Below are positions 35,163-44,894 of a DNA stretch of 64,000 bases, in pieces (within the stretch, counting starts at the first letter, position 1; every line of letters begins with the position of its first letter). A model generated the notes under the pieces. That model saw only the letters and a program-made list of their open reading frames with translations, had not been told where the DNA came from and ran no database searches. The translations under genes and the position numbers were made by a program. The stretch comes from JALJPB01 sp963933115. GTDB taxonomy: Bacteria; Pseudomonadota; Gammaproteobacteria; Enterobacterales; Alteromonadaceae. The stretch lies in contig CAWVSL010000003.1 in NCBI GenBank assembly GCA_963933115.1, forward strand, positions 54,253-118,252, in the 5' to 3' direction.

Positions 35163-36215
35163 ATGAAATATTTAATACTATTGATAATATTATTTTCCTC
35201 TCAGTCTGTTGGGCAAAATACGCCAGCAGAATTCGCTGAAATGAGTATGCAGCAACTGTTTAATCAAAGTATTTATGACGTTAAACTCTATGATAATCAA
35301 ACCTCGCCATGGTCGCTGACCTATCAGTTTAAAACCGTGGAGTTTGAGGGATATCTTGATGGCACCAAAGCGTTAAGTTTCGACGAAGTGCTTTGGAATG
35401 GACCAAGTGAAACGCGAACCGCTAAAAACTTCCCAATTTTACCTACACTGATCACTCAAAAAGCCCAAATTTTTGCTTTAGGCTATCAGTTTAGTCCCCA
35501 TTGGCATGGGCGTATTTCGGTGCCTTATATCCAACAACGTACTGATCACATTAGTATTGTGGGTAATTATGAATATTTTACCATCAAAACCCAAGGCGTG
35601 GGTGATGCCTCGATTTTAGCGAGTTATAAATGGTTTGATGCCGATTCTGACACCGGAGTGTGGCGATTCTCTTTTGGTTTAAACCTTCCCACGGGTTCAA
35701 TTGATGAAACGGGCGATACACCAAGAGAGCCTGGAGAACAGCAGCTCCCTTACACTATGCAATTGGGCTCTGGCACTTATGATTTTCCGTTTGAATTTAG
35801 CTATATAAATACAGGCGCGCATGACTTTAATGTTGGCTTATCTGCCAATATACGATCAGGCACCAATGATCGAAACTACCGACTTGGCAACAATTATAGC
35901 CTACATGGTGGTTATAGAATTGACTTATCCCCTACAATCCAAACCTTTGTTAGAGTAAATTTTATGTACAGCCTTCCTATTCATGGTCAGGATGATTCGC
36001 TCTTGGTTAACTCACCCTTCCCATATCCAGCAGGTATTACTAACCCTGATCTTTATGGAGGTAAAAAAATCAATGTCCGATTAGGTATTTTATGGCAAAT
36101 AGCCAAAGACTATCGTCTGAGCCTAGAAATAGGCAAGCCTGTTTACCAAAATTTGAATGGACCACAGCCCAAAGAAAAATGGCAAAGCGCTGTTTCGATT
36201 TCAAGAGTAATGTAA
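35163..36215 (+). CDS. Predicted outer-membrane beta-barrel protein of a YfiR operon
   Basis: A 350-residue exported protein. The signal peptide is MKYLILLIILFSSQSVGQ, with cleavage at about residue 18. The mature N-terminus (AEFAEMSMQQLFNQSIYDV) resembles the short leader seen in TonB-type receptors that accompany YfiR. About 250 residues of alternating aromatic strands then suggest a barrel (FALGYQFSPHWHGRISVPYI, WRFSFGLNLPTGSID). It resembles the MetA-pathway/Phenol_MetA_deg transporter group only loosely. The terminus SAVSISRVM is not a classical aromatic end. It is 7 bp before the YfiR gene and thus co-transcribed. Ligand unknown. Confidence 0.65.
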   Translation: MKYLILLIILFSSQSVGQNTPAEFAEMSMQQLFNQSIYDVKLYDNQTSPWSLTYQFKTVEFEGYLDGTKALSFDEVLWNGPSETRTAKNFPILPTLITQKAQIFALGYQFSPHWHGRISVPYIQQRTDHISIVGNYEYFTIKTQGVGDASILASYKWFDADSDTGVWRFSFGLNLPTGSIDETGDTPREPGEQQLPYTMQLGSGTYDFPFEFSYINTGAHDFNVGLSANIRSGTNDRNYRLGNNYSLHGGYRIDLSPTIQTFVRVNFMYSLPIHGQDDSLLVNSPFPYPAGITNPDLYGGKKINVRLGILWQIAKDYRLSLEIGKPVYQNLNGPQPKEKWQSAVSISRVM

Positions 36216-36222
36216 TATAAAT

Positions 36223-36771
36223 ATGCGATTGCCAATACGACTAAACCAATTACGTAGAATCATGTCTAGGGGCTGTCTTATAAGTTTATTGAGTCTTTTA
36301 CTTTGTAGTAGCGTTAACGCAGAACATTCATTAAGTAAGGAAGATAAACTCAAAGCCGCCTACCTGTTTAACTTTACCAAATTTATTGAGTGGCCAATCT
36401 TAGCCAAAAGTGAACGACCTTCTTCAATCAGAATTTGTGTAGATGGCTCATCGGCATTTTTTGAGTTTTTGGAGGAATTGGTTGCTAATAGAAGAGTCGG
36501 CAAGTTACAAAAAACTGTGGAGGTATTATCTCTTGAAACCGCAGGTGGATGTGAATTGCTCTTTGTTAGGGAGGGAGAGAAGAAAATAACTATACAGTTA
36601 GACCATACGGTCATCGTAGCTGATTCTGTTGGCACTGCTTTTCCAAATGGTGCTCTGTTTTTTTATGTAGAACAAGGTAAATTACGTTTTGAAATTGATC
36701 TAGAAAAAATTAATTCGCTCAATGTGATTGTTAGCTCTGAACTATTGAAATTAGCAAGGTTTAGGTCATGA
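36223..36771 (+). CDS. YfiR-family periplasmic repressor
   Basis: A 182-residue protein of the YfiR/DUF4154 family, which sits in the periplasm and holds the YfiN diguanylate cyclase inactive. The family hallmark LKAAYLFNFTKFIEWP is present at about residue 43-58. A signal peptide occupies about 13-33; translation may begin at the second ATG, 36262, which would place the hydrophobic stretch nearer the N-terminus. Cysteines in the mature part (RICVDG, GGCELLF) could form the redox disulfide reported for YfiR. Its stop overlaps the next gene (ATGA). Confidence 0.85.
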   Translation: MRLPIRLNQLRRIMSRGCLISLLSLLLCSSVNAEHSLSKEDKLKAAYLFNFTKFIEWPILAKSERPSSIRICVDGSSAFFEFLEELVANRRVGKLQKTVEVLSLETAGGCELLFVREGEKKITIQLDHTVIVADSVGTAFPNGALFFYVEQGKLRFEIDLEKINSLNVIVSSELLKLARFRS

Positions 36772-38795
36772 CTATTTTCCAAAAAAATCCTCACAAAAAT
36801 AGAGTCAGTTTCTTTTATAAACAACTGTTCGCTGTGATGGGAATTAATATTCTCCCCTTATTGATTATGTCTGGGCTGCTCTATTCAAATTTTATTAATG
36901 ATTATCAAAATAATCTGATAGAGGATATGAATAGTAAAATCAACTTATTAGCAGCGACGAGTCGCTCTGCACTGATCTTTAATGACAATGAAGCAGGAAA
37001 CGTTTTGCTTTCTTCCCTTAAAAAATATAAAGCGACCCGTTATGTACAAATTTATAATACTGATATGGAATTATTTGCTGAATATAAGCGTGTGGGTCAG
37101 GTTATTGACGTACCTGTTGAGGATTATAAAAATAATGCATTTTTTAAAAATGAGAATGTTTACCTGTCACAACGGATAATGATGGGTGATGATTATCTTG
37201 GCGTCATTGTCTTATCAGCTGATACCAAGTCTTTAAACGTTCAGAAAAATAACTACCTATTAATATCAAGTTCGGTTCTTTTTGCCAGCCTAATAATGGC
37301 ATTTATACTCAATTGGCAACTGCAAAAAAGACTCACTGCACCCATCCTAGAATTGATTAATTTGGTAGGCTACATTGCCGAAAACAAAAGCTATCACAAG
37401 CGACTTGATACTCATCGAGGTGATGAAATTGGAGAACTTATTTTAGGTGTCAACACTATGTTGGACACAATAGAGACTCACGAGAGACAACTCTTTCAGC
37501 GTGCCAACTATGACGAATTGACCCAATTACCCAACCGACATTTACTGATGGAAAGGCTTTCACACGGCATTCATGCTGCAAAGAGAAGCAAAACTGAAAT
37601 AGCTTTGCTGTTTCTTGATTTAGATAGGTTTAAAATTATCAATGACAGTCTGGGGCACCGTATAGGCGATGAACTCCTAGTGCAGGTAGCTGATAAGTTA
37701 TCTAACACGCTACGTAAATCTGATTCCATAAGCCGTTGGGGGGGAGATGAGTTTGTTATCCTGCTCGAGAATGTTGAAGGAGTTTTCCATATTGAGCATA
37801 TTATTAAAAAAATCATTTTGGAGCTGTGTCGCCCAATGGTGGTGGAAGATCACCTTTTACATGTTTCTACCAGTATTGGTGTCGCCCGCTTTCCAAAAGA
37901 TGGTAAAGACAGCCTAAGCTTATTAAAGCATGCCGATATTAGTATGTACAAAGCTAAAGAAAAAGGTCTGGGAAAGCATGAGTACTTTGAACGGGATATG
38001 CTTAACGATTCGGTACAACGGTTAACAATGGAAATGCAGGTGCATAAGGCATTAGAAAATAAAGATTTCTTTTTAGTTTATCAGCCACAAGTGGCGGTTG
38101 ACAGTGAGTGTATTGTTGGTTTTGAAGCGTTGATAAGGTGGAACCTTAACGGTAGATTTGTACCTCCCACTGAATTTTTGCCAGTTATAGAAGAAGTAGG
38201 GCTTATGTATGAGTTAAGTCTGTGGATATTAGCTCAAGCCTGTAAGCAAAATAAAATGTGGCAAAGAGCGGGGTTTTCACCGGTAACGGTAGCGGTGAAT
38301 TTATCTGCATCATTTATTATGCATCCTGATTGTGTCGAAAACATTCAATCGACACTCACCGATACCGGTTTAGCGCCAAAATACCTGGAGATTGAATTAA
38401 CCGAGAATACCTTCATCAATTCAAGAATAACCGCTGTCTCGGTATTGCGTACTTTGCAAGCTATTGGCATCAATATAGCCATTGATGATTTTGGAACGGG
38501 CTATTCTTGTATGAGTTATTTAAAAGATTTACCTATTGGGACGCTTAAAATAGACGGCAGTTTTATCACCGGACTTGGGCAAAGCCAAGCTAACGAAGGG
38601 ATAGTGCAGTCCATCATCACGTTAGGGAAAAGTCTGGATATGATGATAGTGGCAGAGTGTGTTGAAACAGAGCAACAACGTTCTATTTTACAAAGCATGC
38701 AGTGCGATATTATACAGGGGTATCTATTTAGTCCTCCCTTGATAGTTGATGATGCGGCAAGCTATCTTGCTAAATATAGCCCTCAAAAGAGTTGA
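36768..38795 (+). CDS. YfiN-like sensor with GGDEF and EAL domains
   Basis: A 675-residue inner-membrane cyclic-di-GMP enzyme. Order: a membrane helix (about 20-40), a periplasmic CHASE8-like region (about 45-155, with SALIFNDNEAGNVLLSSLKK), a second helix (about 165-185), HAMP (about 190-245), GGDEF and EAL. The cyclase motif GGDEF is at 325-329 and the inhibitory RxxD site at 316-319, five residues upstream as canonical. The EAL part has E453 in EALIRW, IAIDDFGTGYS, LKIDGSFI and VAECVET, so both domains look competent. Unlike YfiN it carries an EAL domain. It is coupled to the YfiR gene. Confidence 0.9.
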   Translation: MTIFQKNPHKNRVSFFYKQLFAVMGINILPLLIMSGLLYSNFINDYQNNLIEDMNSKINLLAATSRSALIFNDNEAGNVLLSSLKKYKATRYVQIYNTDMELFAEYKRVGQVIDVPVEDYKNNAFFKNENVYLSQRIMMGDDYLGVIVLSADTKSLNVQKNNYLLISSSVLFASLIMAFILNWQLQKRLTAPILELINLVGYIAENKSYHKRLDTHRGDEIGELILGVNTMLDTIETHERQLFQRANYDELTQLPNRHLLMERLSHGIHAAKRSKTEIALLFLDLDRFKIINDSLGHRIGDELLVQVADKLSNTLRKSDSISRWGGDEFVILLENVEGVFHIEHIIKKIILELCRPMVVEDHLLHVSTSIGVARFPKDGKDSLSLLKHADISMYKAKEKGLGKHEYFERDMLNDSVQRLTMEMQVHKALENKDFFLVYQPQVAVDSECIVGFEALIRWNLNGRFVPPTEFLPVIEEVGLMYELSLWILAQACKQNKMWQRAGFSPVTVAVNLSASFIMHPDCVENIQSTLTDTGLAPKYLEIELTENTFINSRITAVSVLRTLQAIGINIAIDDFGTGYSCMSYLKDLPIGTLKIDGSFITGLGQSQANEGIVQSIITLGKSLDMMIVAECVETEQQRSILQSMQCDIIQGYLFSPPLIVDDAASYLAKYSPQKS

Positions 38796-39029
38796 GTAAA
38801 TGCTTAGGTAAACAAAAACGCAAAGAAAAAGTGGAGTAATCTTGTCATAGTGATTAAAACTTAGTCCCGGGATTAAAGTGTAATTAAAAGTAAAAATAAC
38901 AGGAATACACAGAAAAGTATAAATAGATCAGATCATCAATTAATGGTTTTAGTATTAAAAGGTTAAAAATATAAACGTATTATTAGTTAATTATTGGCCT
39001 GATGGATGCGCCTTTGTCATAATGATTAC

Positions 39030-39050
39030 TTGATCAATTACCATGATCAA
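39030..39050. promoter_or_regulatory. Inverted repeat upstream of the DMT permease
   Basis: TTGATCA (39030-39036) and TGATCAA (39044-39050) are perfect 7-bp arms with a 7-nt spacer, 35 bp before the permease start. It is too wide for an FNR box (21 bp) but well placed for an operator or a leader hairpin. Confidence 0.4.
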
Positions 39051-39085
39051 AAAAGCATTAGCAACCATCAACAGAAAAAAAAGAT

Positions 39086-40012
39086 ATGCCAATAATTAAA
39101 AAAACCATATTAACCAGTTGTTTAGCACTAATTGCTTTTGCCGCCAATTCTGTTTTATGCCGACTTGCTTTAGGCAACGCAGGTATAGACCCGGCTGGTT
39201 TTACTGGTGTTCGGCTATTATCGGGTGCGATTACGTTAAGCTTTATTGTTCTTTTTTTTACCGACACCAACAAACTTTCTCTGCCTCGTATCTTTAGTTT
39301 TGCCAATACTAAGGGATGGTTTGCATCAGCAATGCTATTTTTTTACGCGGCCTTTTTTTCTTTCGCCTACGTTAAATTAAACACAGCCACTGGCGCGTTG
39401 ATACTATTTGCTAGTGTACAGTTTTCCATGATCGGGGTAATGCTTTGCAAAGGTCATCGTTTACATCTTATCGAGTGGCTAGGAGTGTTCATTTCATTTG
39501 CCGGTTTTATACTACTCATGTTACCTAGTGCAACGCAGCCTGCTTTTAGTGGATTTATATTAATGGTGATTGCGGGTGTTTCTTGGGCATTTTATACTTT
39601 GGTGGGAAGAGATGTGGAAGACCCTATTTTAGTTACCAGTGAAAACTTTATTCGCTGTATCCCAATAGCGTTTGTTTTTTTACTGGTGAGTTTATTGACA
39701 TACTCTATTAGTTGGCAAGGTTTTTTTTATGCGATTACTTCTGGCTCGGTGGCTTCTGGTGTCGGTTATAGTCTCTGGTATTTGGCATTAAAAAACTTAT
39801 CAATTACCCAAGCGGCTATTTCCCAGTTATCCGTGCCTCTCATTGCTGCGTTGGGCGGTATTGTTTTTATTAATGAAGCGTTAACGTATGAATTAGTGAT
39901 ATCTGGAGGATTAATTTTAATCGGCATATTGGTCGTTAGTTTGAAAAAAAAACCTGATGACGGCCGAAATATTAGTAACTCAAATGAAAATTTTTCAAAC
40001 AAAAATCGATAG
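39086..40012 (+). CDS. EamA/DMT-family transporter
   Basis: A 308-residue inner-membrane protein of about ten helices in two EamA repeats (about 10-135 and 150-285). The repeat ends carry SVQFSMIGVMLCK- and SQLSVPLIAALGG-type helices, and ITQAAISQLSVPL is typical of the family. Such proteins export amino acids, nucleotide sugars or drugs; the substrate here is not deducible. A hydrophilic, asparagine-rich C-terminal tail ends it. It stands alone with a 215-bp empty gap to hslO. Confidence 0.85.
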   Translation: MPIIKKTILTSCLALIAFAANSVLCRLALGNAGIDPAGFTGVRLLSGAITLSFIVLFFTDTNKLSLPRIFSFANTKGWFASAMLFFYAAFFSFAYVKLNTATGALILFASVQFSMIGVMLCKGHRLHLIEWLGVFISFAGFILLMLPSATQPAFSGFILMVIAGVSWAFYTLVGRDVEDPILVTSENFIRCIPIAFVFLLVSLLTYSISWQGFFYAITSGSVASGVGYSLWYLALKNLSITQAAISQLSVPLIAALGGIVFINEALTYELVISGGLILIGILVVSLKKKPDDGRNISNSNENFSNKNR

Positions 40013-40227
40013 CTTACTCGTTAATACAGAGTTAAATAATATTGTCTGCTGTAATAAATAGCGAAAAACTTACAAGGAAATAAACGACTTAACTAGCAAG
40101 TTTTGATTATGGCTGATTAAGAATGTCCTCGCTATAATCTTTAATAACATTGTCGAGCCAAAATTAACCAATCGTTGGCTACCTAAAATTGAAATTAAGT
40201 AACCATTTTATCTCTTAACTACATCAT

Positions 40228-41103
40228 CTAATGCTTAATCTCATCTATATAACTAGAAAGTTGTGGCTCATCAAAAGCATAAGTTGTTAAACAATATTCA
40301 CAAGTCATGCTGACATTTCCTTGTTCCTCTATTATAGATTTAATCTCACTAGGTTCAATTTGAGCTATAGCCGATAAACATTTTTCGCTCGAACAACCAC
40401 AAACAAAAGAGACGGGCTGGGGGTCAAAAAGTCTCACTTGCTCTTGATGGTATAACCGATATAGCAAAGTTTGGGCATCAAGACTGAAAATTTCTTCCGT
40501 TTTAATGGTATGGGTTAACTGACATAAATGGTCAAAGTCACTTTGTTGCTTTTCTTTATCACCACCATTGGCGTCGTCGCTACCAGGTAACAATTGAATT
40601 AAGCTACCAGCTACTTGTTGTTTTTCATCGTCACTAAATAACCAAATTTTTGTCGGGATTTGTTCAGACACATCAAAATAATGCGCTAAGCATTCTGCTA
40701 ATGTTTCTTTCTCTAGAGCAACAATACCTTGATAGGCTTCAGCATTTTTCGGTCTAATGGTAATGATCATATTACCTTTGCCAATCAAGGCTTTTAAGCC
40801 CATCAGTTCGGTGTTTTCACTTAAGCGGGCGATGCCACGCATTGCTTGCTTATTATTACCATTCATCGACATATAAGCGACAGGACCATCGCCTTGCAAT
40901 TGTACTGTGATATCACCTTCAAATTTTATGGTTGCGGTTAATAAGCAGGTTGCGGCCATCAACTCCCCTAGCAAAATACGGACACCTTGTGGATAGTTAT
41001 GTTTATCAATATTTTGTTGATAGCTTTTTGATAGTTGTACTAATTCTCCACGAGCATGGAGGTCATCAAATAAATAGCGATTTAAAACGTCAGGGCTAGT
41101 CAT
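40228..41103 (-). CDS. hslO: Redox-regulated chaperone Hsp33
   Basis: Hsp33 is a cytosolic holdase switched on by oxidation and unfolding of its C-terminal zinc centre. The 291 residues include the folding domain and the linker. The zinc motif is C235-x-C237 and C268-x2-C271, intact. The segment ELMAATCLLTATIKFEG and GDGPVAYMSM are typical. A glutamate/aspartate-rich insertion (DDANGGDKEKQQSD) lies at about residues 175-190. It overlaps hslR by one base (TAATG), so the pair is translationally coupled. Confidence 0.96.
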   Translation of the reverse strand: MTSPDVLNRYLFDDLHARGELVQLSKSYQQNIDKHNYPQGVRILLGELMAATCLLTATIKFEGDITVQLQGDGPVAYMSMNGNNKQAMRGIARLSENTELMGLKALIGKGNMIITIRPKNAEAYQGIVALEKETLAECLAHYFDVSEQIPTKIWLFSDDEKQQVAGSLIQLLPGSDDANGGDKEKQQSDFDHLCQLTHTIKTEEIFSLDAQTLLYRLYHQEQVRLFDPQPVSFVCGCSSEKCLSAIAQIEPSEIKSIIEEQGNVSMTCEYCLTTYAFDEPQLSSYIDEIKH

Positions 41104-41522
41104 TATTCATTAAATCCTTCTTTTAATTGCCGGATTTGTCGGCGTTGTTTTTTGTCTGGTTTACTGTCGCTTGCTGGGCTAAGTAGTATGCCCTGTTGGC
41201 GGGCCAGTGATGTCTTTTCTCTAATTTTTATACTAGTGGTTGTCTCTTGGTATAAAGTTACAGCAAAAGTTGCATCTCTTCTTTTGTCTGCAAGTGCCAT
41301 TACCGTAATTTCTTTTTCATCAAAACCTTGGCGTATTTTAATGGTATCCCCTAGAGTGACACTTTTTCCTGATTTTGTTCGTTGACCATTATAAAAAACC
41401 TTACCCCCGTCAATCATTTGTTTGGCAATGGCGCGAGTTTTGAAAAACCTTGCGGCCCAAAGCCATTTATCAAGACGAATAGCGGTATTACTAATTTCTT
41501 TAGCATTATTTTTTGTTGTCAC
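41103..41522 (-). CDS. hslR: Ribosome-associated heat shock protein Hsp15
   Basis: A 139-residue S4-domain RNA-binding protein that rescues stalled 50S subunits with attached peptidyl-tRNA. The S4 fold is visible at about 15-75: IRLDKWLWAARFFKTRAIAK, then GGKVFYNGQRTKSGKSV. The C-terminus is basic. The start is a GTG with GGGAG 7 nt upstream. It forms an operon with hslO and is divergent from the type II secretion operon (206 bp). A heat-shock promoter was not recognised. Confidence 0.93.
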   Translation of the reverse strand: MTTKNNAKEISNTAIRLDKWLWAARFFKTRAIAKQMIDGGKVFYNGQRTKSGKSVTLGDTIKIRQGFDEKEITVMALADKRRDATFAVTLYQETTTSIKIREKTSLARQQGILLSPASDSKPDKKQRRQIRQLKEGFNE

Positions 41523-41728
41523 CAGTAGACTCCCTTTGCGAAATTGTCATGGCAGTACGCTAGTTAAAATATACCATTTATAAATTTTAAGTGTAAAAAA
41601 GTGTTAAAAAATTAAGACAATGCTTGTTGGTTGAGCACGGGTCAAGTACTATCCTTTAGCATCTAATTTTTAATAACACGATGTTAAAAAATCTTTCATT
41701 AATAAACTAACTTTTAATTATAAAAATC

Positions 41729-42655
41729 ATGCAATTACCAAACAGCTTAGTTTCATTAACTGATGTATTAGTTAAACTTCCTCAACAGCAAATCGCCAAA
41801 ACAATCAGTGGCGTGTTGTTGATTTATATTGCCTATTTAGCATCTCAAGCTACTTGGATGTTTGTGCCAAGCGGACAAATATCAAGTCAAAGTGTAAAAA
41901 CGTCGAAAAATATGCAAAGTAATAAAGACGAAACGGTTAGTATTAGTAAATTACAGAAATTGCATTTATTTGGTGTTTATAATGCGTCACCGTCGGTAAA
42001 AACTATTGAAATTGAAGATGCACCAGAAACACGTTTGAATCTCACCTTATCTGCGGCAGTCGCTAGTGATGACATTAGCGCTTCTGCTGCCATTATTGAA
42101 AACAATGGCAGACAAGAAACTTACGGTATTGGTGATGTTATCACTGGAACTAAAGCAACTTTAGAGCAGGTATTAACTAATCGAGTAATTATTAAGCAGT
42201 CAGGACGAATGGAAACATTAATGCTTGATGGTATTGATTATAAAAAACTCTCGACGAGTGTACCTAATCAAATTAAAAAACAAGAACAACAGAAAGAGAA
42301 TGCTTCTACTGTGATTGATATGCGTCAAAATAAGCAATTATCTAAAGAAGCAAGTAACCTTAAAGCGGACCTTTTTAAGGACCCAGGGAAAATAACGGAT
42401 TATTTAAAAATTGTGCCTAAACGAAGTGGTGGTGATATCTTGGGTTATAGATTGATGCCAGGTAAAAATTCAGAGTTTTTCAACCGTTCTGGTTTAAAGT
42501 CAGGTGATGTTGCTGTTCAAATGAATGGCTTTGACTTAACTGTACCGAGTGAAGCTGCACAAGCTATGATGGCGTTAAGGCAAGAAAATCAAGTGTCTTT
42601 GTTGGTAAAACGTGAAGACAATATGACAGAAATATTGTTTAGTATAGATAATTAA
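41729..42655 (+). CDS. gspC: Type II secretion inner-membrane protein GspC
   Basis: GspC links the inner-membrane platform to the secretin. The 308 residues hold a membrane helix (about 28-46), the HR domain that docks on secretin N0 (about 70-170, with VSISKLQKLHLFGVYNA), a linker, and a C-terminal PDZ-like domain (about 220-308; YRLMPGKNSEFFNRSGLKSG then DVAVQMNGFDL). It is the first gene of gspCDEFGHIJKLMN. No Shine-Dalgarno is obvious. Confidence 0.93.
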   Translation: MQLPNSLVSLTDVLVKLPQQQIAKTISGVLLIYIAYLASQATWMFVPSGQISSQSVKTSKNMQSNKDETVSISKLQKLHLFGVYNASPSVKTIEIEDAPETRLNLTLSAAVASDDISASAAIIENNGRQETYGIGDVITGTKATLEQVLTNRVIIKQSGRMETLMLDGIDYKKLSTSVPNQIKKQEQQKENASTVIDMRQNKQLSKEASNLKADLFKDPGKITDYLKIVPKRSGGDILGYRLMPGKNSEFFNRSGLKSGDVAVQMNGFDLTVPSEAAQAMMALRQENQVSLLVKREDNMTEILFSIDN

Positions 42656-42713
42656 GTTTATATAAATAACTAAAGAAAATTAGGAAGATACAGAAGTGAT
42701 GAGGAATTTTTTT

Positions 42714-44894
42714 ATGCGCAACCTTTGTAAACGAATATTTTTTACAATAAACAGTCGTAGCGTACATTCGTTAGCAAGCTGCCGCTCAGCTTTGATTGCG
42801 GCAATATTAATTAATGGTTTCTTCATCAGCGCCTCAGTAAGTGCCACAACTTATTCACCTAACTTTAAAGATACTGAACTTACTGAGTTTGTTAATATTG
42901 TCGGTAAAAGTTTGAAAAAAACGATGATCGTTGATTCAAATGTTCGTGGAAAAATCAATGTTCGAAGTTATGATTTATTAACAGAAGATCAATATTATCA
43001 ATTTTTCTTAAACGTGTTGGAGGTCTATGGTTTCGCTGCGGTGCAGATGGATAATAACATTATTAAAATTATTCGTAATAAAGATGCTAAAACATCATCC
43101 ATCCCTGTTGTTAGTAGTGAGAATCCTGGCATGGGTGATGAAATGGTCACCAGAGTGGTTGAAGTTAAAAATGTAACTGTGCGCGAATTGGTACCTTTAC
43201 TTCGTCAGCTCTCTGATCAAGCCGGTGGTGGTAATGTTGTTAATTATGACCCAGCCAATGTTATTATGTTAACGGGTACTGCTGCAGTGGTTAACCGCTT
43301 GGTTAAAATTATTGAAAAAGTTGATCGTGCTGGTGATCAAGACGTTAAGATTGTTAAGTTACAATTTGCCTCAGCAGTTGAGCTTGTTCGCATCATTGAA
43401 GCGATGAATAAAACAACGTCAGGTAATAAAGGTACGCCAACGTTTTTAATTCCTAAAGTTGTCGCTGATGAACGAACGAACAGTGTAATTGTGAGTGGTG
43501 AAATACAAGCAAGAGAACGTATTATTAAATTAATTTCGCGCTTAGATAGCGAACTAGAGACTAGTGGTAATACCCGCGTATTTTATCTTAAATATGCCAA
43601 GTCAAAAGAATTAGTAAAAGTTCTAAAAGGTGTCAGTGAGTCTATTAAAGCAGACTCCCAATCTGGATCGTCAACTAAAAATAATAGTAAAAAACGCAAC
43701 ATCAGTATTGAAGCCCATGAGTCTACTAATACGTTAGTCATTACAGCTCAGCCCGATATGCTACGTTCACTCGCTTCAGTTATTTTCAAGCTTGATGTGC
43801 CAAGAGCACAGGTACTTATAGAAGCTATAATTGTTGAAGTCTTTGAAAGTGATGGTGTACAGCTAGGTGTTCAGTGGTATAGCGAACAAGGGGGGTTTAC
43901 CCAATTTAATAATGGCCCTGCACCTATTAGCTCTGTAGTTGGTGGTGCTATTGCCGCAGAAAATATTCCTGGTGATTATGTACCGCCAGTATTTAGCCCG
44001 AGTAATGGTGAGGTAGTTCAAGAGGGATACAATAAACCTGATACTAATGGTGATTATTCATTATTAGCAAACGCCTTAGGCTCTGTTAGCGGTATGATGT
44101 TTGGTATTATGAAGAATGACTGGGGTGCCATCATTCAAGCCGTCAGTAGCGACACTAACTCTAATATTTTAGCCACTCCAAGTATCACTACGTTAGAGAA
44201 TGAAGAAGCCTATTTTATTGTTGGTCAAGAAGTGCCTATTATTACTGGTTCAGCTACGGGTAGTAATAACAATAACCCTTTCCAAACGGTCGACCGTCAA
44301 GAAGTTGGGATTAAGCTATTGGTTACACCCCAAGTCAATGAAGGCTCTGGGGTACAACTAACCATTGAACAAGAAGTTTCATCGGTAAGTGGCACAACGG
44401 GTGTTGATATCTCGATTAATAAACGCGAAATAAAAACAACCGTTATGGCAAATACGGGAGAAACCGTGATTTTGGGTGGTTTAATTGACGAAGATGTTCA
44501 AGAGAGTGTCCAGAAAGTACCACTTCTTGGCGATCTTCCTTTTATTGGCCACTTGTTTAAGTCAACGAGCAATACCACTAGAAAACGTAATTTGATGGTC
44601 TTTATTCGTCCAACCATTATCACTAGTAGTGCAATGATGAATACGTTGGCAAAAGATAAGTATAACTTTATTCGCGCTGATCAAATTCGTAAGCGAGAAG
44701 AGGGGTTGTCGTTAATGCACAACGAAAAGTTACCATTATTGCCTGATTGGAATGACGTGTTAACACTTCCGCCTGCCTTCGATGAATATATGGACGAAGG
44801 CAAACAAGAGAATAGTGACGGCAGCAAAGAAGAACTTAATCCTCCATCGATGTTTGAGGTTAAGCCTCTTAGCATAGATAACCAAGTTCAATGA
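42714..44894 (+). CDS. gspD: Type II secretion secretin GspD
   Basis: GspD forms the outer-membrane channel. I prefer the ATG at 42714 because GAGGA is 8 nt upstream; in-frame starts also exist at 42696 (GTG) and 42699. The product of about 726 residues has an N-terminal signal region (hydrophobic part ALIAAILINGFFISA), N0 and N1-N3 domains (about 55-330) and the secretin barrel (about 420-640; ANTGETVILGGLIDEDVQES). The GGFTQFNNGPAP stretch is in the barrel part. The last 90 residues are polar and proline-rich, perhaps a pilotin-binding tail. Four-base overlap with gspE. Confidence 0.95.
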   Translation: MRNLCKRIFFTINSRSVHSLASCRSALIAAILINGFFISASVSATTYSPNFKDTELTEFVNIVGKSLKKTMIVDSNVRGKINVRSYDLLTEDQYYQFFLNVLEVYGFAAVQMDNNIIKIIRNKDAKTSSIPVVSSENPGMGDEMVTRVVEVKNVTVRELVPLLRQLSDQAGGGNVVNYDPANVIMLTGTAAVVNRLVKIIEKVDRAGDQDVKIVKLQFASAVELVRIIEAMNKTTSGNKGTPTFLIPKVVADERTNSVIVSGEIQARERIIKLISRLDSELETSGNTRVFYLKYAKSKELVKVLKGVSESIKADSQSGSSTKNNSKKRNISIEAHESTNTLVITAQPDMLRSLASVIFKLDVPRAQVLIEAIIVEVFESDGVQLGVQWYSEQGGFTQFNNGPAPISSVVGGAIAAENIPGDYVPPVFSPSNGEVVQEGYNKPDTNGDYSLLANALGSVSGMMFGIMKNDWGAIIQAVSSDTNSNILATPSITTLENEEAYFIVGQEVPIITGSATGSNNNNPFQTVDRQEVGIKLLVTPQVNEGSGVQLTIEQEVSSVSGTTGVDISINKREIKTTVMANTGETVILGGLIDEDVQESVQKVPLLGDLPFIGHLFKSTSNTTRKRNLMVFIRPTIITSSAMMNTLAKDKYNFIRADQIRKREEGLSLMHNEKLPLLPDWNDVLTLPPAFDEYMDEGKQENSDGSKEELNPPSMFEVKPLSIDNQVQ

